Shown: in pieces, positions 56,529-64,000 of the stretch
Numbering within the stretch: the first letter of the stretch is position 1
Layout of the letters: every line of letters starts with the position of its first letter
Source of the DNA: Alentia gelatinosa
Taxonomy: Eukaryota > Annelida > Polychaeta > Phyllodocida > Polynoidae
DNA: 64,000 bases
Assembly (NCBI GenBank): GCA_950022655.1
Contig: OX465584.1
Coordinates: 58,562,335 to 58,626,334 of the forward strand
Direction: 5' to 3'
Translations under genes and position numbers: made by a program
Notes under the pieces: generated by a model
Told to the model about the DNA's origin: nothing
The model's input: only the letters and a program-made list of their open reading frames with translations
The model's database searches: none

Positions 56529-57364
56529 GACTTGTGCAAGTCTAGGTGATGGGCGACAACGAGAGCGGCTTTATGCTTGTAAGATTGTAAGACAAGAGGG
56601 AATCCCCCACCCAGCCTCCTCCTCCTCCTGACACCCCTGGCACTGTGCACCCATAGACTGGCTCCAGTCCCTGCATCCTATGGCGACATTCATTGTTGGG
56701 ATACAGGGACTGGTACAATCGGTAATGGTGTTGGATTCCTGGCGCTGTTTAGCTCCAGTATTCCCAACACTCTCTGTACAGATATCCTGGCTACTGGTCA
56801 GGATATCTGATGGGAGATTGATGTCCTCTCACTTTGATCTCAATCAGGTCACAGTCAGGAGCAGGCGAAATTTATTGCTATGACAACACAGGCCGCCAGA
56901 GAACTGGCGGAGGGGGAGGGAGAGGAGGAGGTGTATGGTTACAGGGAGTGACCGGGGGGACATATACAGGAGGTTCTGTTCCTTTTGGACAAGTCTTTGA
57001 TTCATGGGCCAGTCAGAGAAGGATACATATTATAATTTATTCTGATTGTGTTTAATCATTTAATGAATGCTCATAATCAAAGACTTGGGCAAGTCTAGGT
57101 GATGGGCGACAACGCTGGACCGAGGGGCCCGGTGCGGAATGAATGCTCGCTTGTTTTCCTAATGATATAGACTTATGGCTGGGCTTCGGCCTCGTCCTTT
57201 GATTTACCTGAATGTGGGCAGCAAGGAAAAAGTCACGAAGGAAAACATGAGGATACTGCCAGACGGGCGCCATCTTTCTTTTTTTCCCCACAGCGTTGAA
57301 TGCTTAAAGCCCATTTCCATTGGCTGAATAGACATTTTTCCACAGACCAGAGTCGCATTGTTAA

Positions 57365-57695
57365 CCCTTTAAGGACGGATGGTGCCTTAAGGCATCATCC
57401 GGCAGGGGGCGGATGATGCCTTAAGGCATCCTTTGCTGGATATTTATATAATTCTTTTTCAAAAGGAAATAGTTTAACAATTAACTTGAAATTTTCACAG
57501 GATGCATGTATAACATCATTTTTTTGAATTCTAAATAATAGAATTAAAAATATTAATAATAGTATGTTATATCACGTGATAAACCTTCGAATTTAGAGCT
57601 CAGAGGACAATGCCCCCGATCCCTAGAACTGTACATAGTCACTAGTAGCCGTCCCCAAGTATGTAGTTCAGCCGTAGGCAGCCGTCCTTAAAGGG
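57365..57695. mobile_element. piggyBac-like MITE
   Basis: TTAA before (57361-57364) and TTAC after (one change). Ends CCCTTTAAGGACGG and CCGTCCTTAAAGGG; left palindromic cores TGATGCCTTAAGGCATC. It splits an F6-like sequence. Confidence 0.8.
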
Positions 57696-57938
57696 TTACG
57701 TTTCAGCTCTCTAACTCACTACGATATATGCTAACATATCATTCAAATTTTTTTTTTAGACTTCTCGGAACACCAGTTTTCTCAAACATAAGATTTAATA
57801 AAAAAAAACCTCAGATCTATGAATTTTAAATTCCATAGTATTTCAGGTCCCCAGCAGTTATTATACGTTATGATGGTTGAAGTAACGCATAGATGTTGTA
57901 GAGACGAGGACCGGGCAGGAACTGACATCGTTTATTAA

Positions 57939-58396
57939 CCCTTTAACCGCTGCACACCAAAATGAAGTGGGAATTGTACCGCCGCGCCCCCTACGCCTTC
58001 CCTATATACTACCGCTGCAGGCTTCTACCAGATGCACCCCTGAAACGCCGGCCCAACCCGTCCATATGCCTGACATGATCTGTGAATTATTTTGATTTTC
58101 TCTGAGTTCTATTTGCAAATCAACATCTCCATGGCACTATATAGACTCAAAACACACAGATACATTGTTTTAAAACTGTTTTTAATTAAGATGAAATTTC
58201 TAACCCTTTCGTGCTTAAATCTACTGAAAAAGTAAAATTGAAAAAAATCTGAGTTTATGATGCCTCAAGGCATCATGCGGCGGTACAGAGGGGAATGCCT
58301 GGAGGCATCATGCGGCGGTAGCCATGGGAATGTCTCCAGGCATCATGCGGTGGTTCACCCGGGAATGCCTGGAGGCATCATGTGGCAGTGAAAGGG
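57939..58396. mobile_element. piggyBac-like MITE carrying 35-bp satellite monomers
   Basis: TTAA on both sides (57935-57938, 58397-58400); ends CCCTTTAACCGCTG and CAGTGAAAGGG. At 58255-58390 four 35-bp units run head to tail: GGCATCATGCGGCGGTAGCC followed by ATGGGAATG, clearly the monomer of 3590-4375. Confidence 0.9.
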
Positions 58397-58429
58397 TTAA
58401 TTCAAACATGGATATATAGGAAACGATCA

Positions 58430-58685
58430 TAATAGGCCTTTTTCCACAGGCTGGTGTCGCACGTTATCTACGTAGTTACGCAATGCCTGCAGCCAAACAT
58501 ACCCCTGTCAACGTATTCTTTAGCATTTAATCACTCAGTTTATGAGCGTAACACGTTCATAATACCTGAGTATATCATTTGCAGAGATATAACAGTGATT
58601 TCATCGCATTCTATGGTATTCCAGTTCCAATTTGATGTATCATACATGTATATCACCTCAATGATACTTTAGATATAGCTTAGAT
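58430..58685 (+). repeat. dispersed repeat R9, second copy
   Basis: Colinear with 20930-21195; ends at CAATGATACTTTAGATAT. No terminal repeats seen. Confidence 0.75.
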
Positions 58686-58699
58686 AACACAGGATCACC

Positions 58700-59800
58700 G
58701 AAATGGAATATACATTAATACATTGGCAGGCCTAGCTATTATGTGCTTATCTTTCTCCAAATTAAAACAAAAACAATTCTCAACTATAAAGTTTTGATAG
58801 TCCAGACTGGTTGATACAATGCCTTTAATTGTTCTAGTAGTCCAATCGGTCCAAAAACAACGCTCCTGTAATCACACCCACCGTTCACACTTTAGTTTAG
58901 GTGTGATTACTCTATTCTCTATACACATATAGCCAGACTTAGCCAGGTTTGTCCGAGCGGCCGCGTAACTAGGCAGTGGGCTGTTAGGCGGCGCGGAACG
59001 GCAACACCTGTATTAACATATCCATTAATTGATTAAGACGTGGCGCCTGGAGAAGGGGCGATGTGGCGGGAGGTAGAGAGGCCACGTCAGGATTTCTCTT
59101 ATGATACGTGTATACATGCCTCTGATCCGCATCCCAGCCCCCACCCCGCTCTCCAGGAGGAAGTTGTTACGTAATAAACTACCGGGTCCAAACCCCGGAC
59201 ATGATGAAACGTCCTAAACTGAAGGGAGGGGGTATGTAGGGGCCAATGGCGGCCATCTCGGTTAGTTCCAGTATTTGGTCCTTATACGATCTTAAATCTC
59301 TACAACATTATCAAAAAACACAGTATACAATTCCAAACTACAATTCGTAATGATGTGGTCATACCATTGCTCCTTTTCTTTTAGGTATTCTAACTACAGT
59401 AACCTATATATATATCTTTTTCTTAGATCTATGTTTCTTCTTTTCACCTATAAATCAGTTGCCACCCTGGTATTGCGACTTACCAACATTAATCCATTGT
59501 TTCAGTGTTATCTTATTGGCATCGAGTAATATAGCTGTTAATTTACAGAGCATCGTGAGTTCAGTGACCCTCAGGGGCATATCTTAAATTATTTAAGTTA
59601 ATCATCTAAATCATTTGGGTCAACTTGACTTTTCATAGTCACTTTGTAGGGACAGCTTTGAGTCCTTGAAGGCATATCCTACAATTCACGGTGGCGCCAC
59701 CTGGTGATTTTCAAATATTTCCATTCATACATTGAAATTGGTAATTTGTGGCATATTCGAAACTCAAAAGAGCAAAATTTGAGTTTTGTCTAGTTTCACC
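58700..59800. other. unique sequence with a GC-richer core
   Basis: 58930-59240 is GC-richer than its surroundings, with GTCCGAGCGGCCGCGTAA, an E-box-like CACCTGT and an ATTAATTGATTA homeodomain-type word. I see no reading frame or repeat. It might be a regulatory element, but that is only inferred from composition. Confidence 0.3.
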
Positions 59801-60240
59801 TAACCCAATAGGTAAAATAGTTCCTTTTTATTTGCTTGAATTATATAGGAAATGTACTGAAAAATATGGTTTTCTTCAATTCATTCAAAAACAAGAGCGG
59901 TGACCTTTGGTTTTTAAAACCTAAATAGGCAAAACTATACCTGTACTATATTCTGTGAAAGTTTGAGGAAAATGACATGGGTTTTACTATGTGAAAAACA
60001 AGTGTTTAAAATCTCTATATATTCTCATATAAAATGATCTTAATATTGATCTCTAAATCAAAATCTAGCAGGGTGACCTCTGATTTTTAAGTCAGATATG
60101 TGATCTACAATACATAGAGATCATTGTATTCAACTTTCAGAAAAATGACATGGGTTTTAATTTTCATGCCAAATTGTCCGATATACCTTTAAGAGGAACT
60201 TAAAAAATCAGTGCCATGTTCGTTGGCAAATGGAAATGGG
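59801..60240. repeat. dispersed repeat fragments
   Basis: TATAGGAAATGTACTGAAAA is shared with the middle of 46065-46773. ACATGGGTTTTA occurs twice here (~59976, ~60148), each beside an AAAATG word. An F6-type end, GCAAATGGAAATGGGCTTT, closes the stretch. Confidence 0.5.
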
Positions 60241-60249
60241 CTTTACTAC

Positions 60250-61180
60250 AATCGTCCTACATGAGCTCCAGGTACTTGAGACAGAGAGTTAGATTGGCTA
60301 AATTTGTTTAAGTGGTACTCATTACTGGTTATTGTCCTTCTGGTCGAGTCATTGACCTCTATGCCCTTGGGGGATATCTCATTTATACCCACAGTCTCTG
60401 GGCCTGCAATTTGTAATTGATCTCATGAGAGTTGGTGGGTGCAGGATATACTCAGCAGAAACTATATTAAAACTGGGAACCCACTGAACTGCCAACGCAC
60501 TATTTTTTTTGTGAACCCTAGGAACAAAAAAAAACACTGATACTATTGTTCATGAGCTTTTGTCTCTATTTCCCTTATTTATTTTTTTAAAAGGTTTTTA
60601 TTTATACTGGAGTCAGGGTTGTGCTTATCCTCCACCCCCTCCAGTGTTTCAGATTCCGTGTCCGTGCCCGAGCTAGCAGGCTTATATGACGGTTTTATAC
60701 AATTGAACTGTAGCAGGGTAACATATATACATTGGCTAGACATGTGCAATTTCCGCTCAAATCATCATTCAATACAGGAAAGTTGTTTTAGAGTGGTTGC
60801 CGTATTACACTTGTTAATACAAGCAACTTCCTTATTAGAGCGTGCTCACACGTTCTATATACGTTGCCTATATTGACTAAAGTGTATAGGCTTCCAGCGT
60901 GCTGCAAAAACACTATCCCTTCACTACCTGCGTGTTACTGACTGTGATACTGGAAAAGGAGCAGGTTGCCAGTGTCTTAATGTCTTAGAGGTGTGTCCAA
61001 CTGATGCACTGCAATATTATCTTCAAATGTTTAACGATATTGGCATGTTACATGATAGTGCAATGGTGTTGGTGGGTGTAGGATATAAATGTGATACTCA
61101 GCAGAAGCTATATTAAGACTGGGAACTCACTGAGCTGCCAACGCACTATTTTTTATAACAATTTCTTTATTGAGTCTTTC
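60250..61180 (+). repeat. dispersed repeat R10 with internal duplication
   Basis: CAGCAGAAACTATATTAAAA, then GGGAACCCACTGA and GCCAACGCACTATTTTTT, at ~60455-60510 recur at ~61100-61155. The segment 60833-60960 (TTCCAGCGTGCTG...CTATCCCTTC) is the intact version of the sequence interrupted by Harbinger at 26661. Confidence 0.65.
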
Positions 61181-61420
61181 CTTGTTTACATATATCAAGG
61201 TTTGACTATATGACTGTATTTGCCAAGTGTACCGACACACTGCGACACAAATGTTTTCAACATTCTAACACAAAGATGATGCGGTAATTTAGTTTCGTAC
61301 TCTGAGATTCTATGAAACCGGATTTTACATTCTGACAAGGCTATGATGTAGGAATTTTGATTCATAGCCAAGCTGGAGCCATTTCGCAAGAAGTGGGTGC
61401 CAGGCTTAACGGACGCATCA

Positions 61421-61737
61421 GGGACCTGTTTCACTAGTTTCGTGACATGTCTGCGACACCATACAGACATTGGGGTTGTCTAGTTTCGTGACAACACAAA
61501 TAGCTGCCCTTAGGTAAAGACAGACCCCAAATCTAAGAATTAGACAAATCTACACGTCATGGACGTGTTTCACTAGTTTCGTGACAAAAGTGTTACATAG
61601 ACATGAAAAGCGGCACCAACAGTGCAAGTAAGAACGGACAAAACAAAGTCTAATGTCTAGTTCTTATGAAACAGGACACACCATCTAGACACCATCTACT
61701 GATCTAGACATGTCACGAAACTAGTGAAACAGGTCCC
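61421..61737. mobile_element. inverted-repeat MITE, family GGGACCTG (copy 3)
   Basis: GGGACCTGTTTCACTAGTTT at the left; AAACTAGTGAAACAGGTCCC at the right. Internal order matches copy 1, including the internal second GTGTTTCACTAGTTTCGTG. Confidence 0.85.
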
Positions 61738-62560
61738 AGATAGTAATTTGAAACTTTTAATGACTCAAGTCTTTATTGCAAAAATGTCTCATTACAGTTA
61801 TTTTGTTGCCTCCCTCTGAAATCTGATACAGAGGCTAGAATTAGTGAAGAACAAAAAAGCCCTGTAACGGATCCTGTTCCGGTAGTTAATGACAAAAGAA
61901 ATAAACAAAAATCCGATATTAATTGATATAGTAATAGGGCCATTCTTACCTTCATCGTATTGCAAGTGAGCTAATGGTTCTCCGGATTGCGGAAAAAGTC
62001 TTATGTTTTTTTTTCACTACGAGGTCCCTTATTTATTAAAGCTTTTGAATTGCTACTTGCAGCCACGGGAGGACTCACAAAAGACATACCTAACACCTGG
62101 TGCTTAAAATACAATCTGTGAACCTTTCATAGTGGGAACAAGCATGTCTCAAATTGGTCTCTATTTTTAGAGCCCGCTTGCACGCGCTAAATACATCATC
62201 TAGAGTTTAGAGTGGTCACATTGAACTTTCAGTGTGCTTCCAGAAAACTATCCCTTCACTATCTGCATGATGTTCAATGTGATAGTAAGAACAGCCAGTA
62301 TTTTTGGGAGCCAGTATCTCAGGGTCTCAGAAGTGTACCCAGCCGACCATGACCAATCACTGAAAACCAAAATACCTCAACACGCACTGGTGCTTGATCT
62401 GTTTGGATCCTAGTTAGTCAGTTGCAGAAATAGCAAGTTGACTGGGTGCAAGTGGGTTAGAGAAAACTGTCCATAGACTGGATCTAATCCAAACCTTTTT
62501 ATTGTTATTCATCTAGAATTGCACGCTCATTCATCTATGATGAACATACTATTTGCTTCT
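61738..62560. other. no gene recognised; R10 fragment
   Basis: 62215-62300 contains GTGCTTCCAGAAAACTATCC-CTTCACTATCTGCATG, a diverged R10 piece. Nothing else recognised. Confidence 0.45.
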
Positions 62561-62564
62561 AGTT

Positions 62565-62775
62565 CTTTTGTACCCAAGCGAGTGAAGGGAGCGATCTCTT
62601 GAATCGCCAACACAAATTGGCGTGTATGTGAGATATAATTTCATAGGATTATCTCCTGCCTATAATTTAGCATCTTGGAAGCAATAATCAGGTGAAATAT
62701 GAAATAATAGCTCACATATAGGCCTTTTTGTGTTGGCGATTCCGGAATTCGCTGCGTTTCTCGTTTGGTAACTTA
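62565..62775. mobile_element. inverted-repeat MITE, family GGGACACACC, ends worn
   Basis: GCGATCTCTTGAATCGCCAA and TTGGCGATTCCGGAATTCGC pair as arms; GGTGAAATATGAAATAATAG is shared with 8735-8958. The outermost termini have decayed. Confidence 0.7.
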
Positions 62776-63512
62776 CACACATGTAAGTAGCCTTGGTTAC
62801 ATCATAGTCTTTCAGTTTACCTTCATATTGTAGCGGTCCGCTGGTTCTAGTCTCACCAGATCCCTACCTGTGGATTAGATTATCTATATCCCTGCGGCGA
62901 GACTGCTATATCATAGGCCAATCCTTCTCTTTCCATGTCGATGTGGTGAGGGATATGAACAAACTCTCATCTCAGTAAATGTGTAGACAGACAGATTTAT
63001 ACCTGAATTCTGGTCAGTAGTACGGATTTCATGCACACTGTGTTGCTTTGTGTCAGGTATATTTCTGACACAAAGCAACACAAAATAGATTCCATTCGGC
63101 CACAACCATATGTTTCCCTATATCATTGCCACCTTTTAAGGCATTTAGCACCACCCACCAATTAATTGGTGCTTCTCTACACACTTCTGGGGGAAGGATG
63201 ACGCCTTTCACAATTGTGTCTGCACATCTCAGCTCAAGGGGGAGGGAGAATGGGGGAGGAGGGGGAGGTGGGAGTGTAACGCTTTTCATAATAGTCCTCT
63301 CGTTTTTCTGCAGACCTCAGGGGGATAGGTAACGCCTGTCACAATGATCCTCCCACTTTTCTGTAAACAGTTAGGGTGAAGGTCACACTTTGGCCTGTTT
63401 CTATTGTAACTTGTCTGAATGACTATCAGTGTTAATTGCCAGGTGACGTACGAGCTCTATAATCCCGTTTCTACTGACCTACAAAAACCGGCAGAGATTT
63501 ATGGAGTTCTCC
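62776..63512. other. no gene recognised; G-rich tract
   Basis: A G-rich stretch (63237-63275, GGGGGAGGTGGGAG-type) could form a quadruplex. A hairpin at 63052-63085 pairs TTGCTTTGTGTCAG with CTGACACAAAGCAA. Confidence 0.5.
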
Positions 63513-63515
63513 TAA

Positions 63516-63932
63516 AGGGGGGCGTACACCAACAACGACAAGGCTACGACAATGGCCTCCCGACAAGGTCCATGATTGGCCTACGATTGGAGGCCTTGTC
63601 GTGGTTGGTGGACCCCAGTTCCCGACAAGAGCCTATGACAACACCATGACAAAGCCACGATTGGAAGCTTTTCGCGAGCCATCCGACAAGGCTACAACAG
63701 TATCGAACATGTTCAATTTTTCCAATGACAGGACGCTTGTCGTGGAGTGTCATGGTGTGTTGGGAGCGTGTCACAGATGTCTATGATAGGAAGTTTTGGT
63801 GGAGCGTGCACTTCCCGACACACCCGGACAATGCTGTTGTAAAGCCCCCTTCTTACGACAAGGCTGCAACAAGCGCCGATTGTAACTTTCTTGTCTGCGC
63901 TTTTCATAGTCATGGTTGGTGGACGCCACCCT
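63516..63932. mobile_element. Harbinger-like MITE, TAA duplication
   Basis: TIRs AGGGGGGCGTACACCAAC and GGTTGGTGGACGCCACCCT with TAA at 63513-63515 and 63933-63935. It shares with 35229-35548 the CGACAAGGCTACGAC words and the GGAAGTTTTGGTGGAGCGTG block. Overlapping frames inside are by-products of the repeats. Confidence 0.85.
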
Positions 63933-64000
63933 TAAAAGTCTGTGGGTGGTGCCAAAGACTGCATGACGGTATAAAAACATGCGGTGTATTCCTTGTGTCT

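Larger units (their letters stand above)
55050..57110 (+). repeat. dispersed repeat R8, three partial units in tandem
   Basis: Unit landmarks in order: CTCCAGTCCCTGCATCCTAT; GGGATACAGGGACTGGTACA; AGATATCCTGGCTACTGGTC; GCGAAATTTATTGCTATGAC; GTCTTTGATTCATGGGCCAG; AATCAAAGACTTGGGCAAGT. They start at ~55075, resume at ~55740, and again at ~56655. It is present in fragments at 17950-18700 and 23915-24110. The class is unknown; it carries no convincing protein. Confidence 0.8.

Noticed and set aside
56180..56650. 156-residue minus-strand frame as a gene
   Set aside because: It runs across the boundary of a MITE, a poly(T) insertion and the R8 repeat, so it is a composite of unrelated pieces.

Overview
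The window reads as non-coding-rich nuclear DNA from an animal, most likely a marine invertebrate. The only convincing genes have spliceosomal introns (GT...AG, phase-consistent), there is a poly(A) signal, and there is no bacterial operon structure. The species cannot be named from the sequence. Almost everything else is DNA-transposon-derived: many short non-autonomous elements, inverted-repeat (foldback) modules and two tandem arrays, often nested. I see no convincing multi-exon host gene. Element boundaries were read by eye; those fixed by target-site duplications (TSDs) are exact to about a base, the rest to about 10-20 bp.

The centrepiece is a 7.5 kb PIF/Harbinger DNA transposon (26662-34203). 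It has matching terminal inverted repeats (TIRs), TTA duplications, a four-exon DDE nuclease on the + strand and a convergent three-exon AT-hook/MADF (Myb-like) protein on the - strand. Both genes carry one inactivating lesion (a 1-base frameshift and a TGG-to-TGA-type stop), so this copy looks recently dead. Smaller Harbinger-like elements with TAA duplications lie at 35229-35548, 46065-46773, 56017-56271 and 63516-63932.

Region by region. 0-5.5 kb: foldback and composite elements, then a 35-bp satellite. 5.5-8 kb: little recognisable. 8-25 kb: dense composite elements, MITEs and one candidate secreted-peptide reading frame (24221-24619, minus). 25-35 kb: piggyBac-like MITE, composite element, then Harbinger. 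35-47 kb: CACTA-like elements with 3-bp duplications, more composites, and a truncated LINE-like 3' end. 47.5-49.4 kb: a 77-bp satellite with a 230-bp higher-order period. 49.4-55 kb: piggyBac-like MITE in a tRNA-like sequence and a three-level nest. 55-64 kb: a tandem pair of a dispersed repeat with two datable insertions, piggyBac-like MITEs, and a short GC-richer unique stretch near 58.9-59.2 kb.

Two patterns stand out. First, several families share one modular architecture: a short TIR module joined to a long palindrome, often with a loop like CTCGGCTTCGCCTCG. Uninterrupted paralogous sites in this same window show that the two parts insert as one unit. Second, both satellites have monomers that match terminal or subterminal parts of MITEs found elsewhere in the window, suggesting that the arrays were born from transposon ends.
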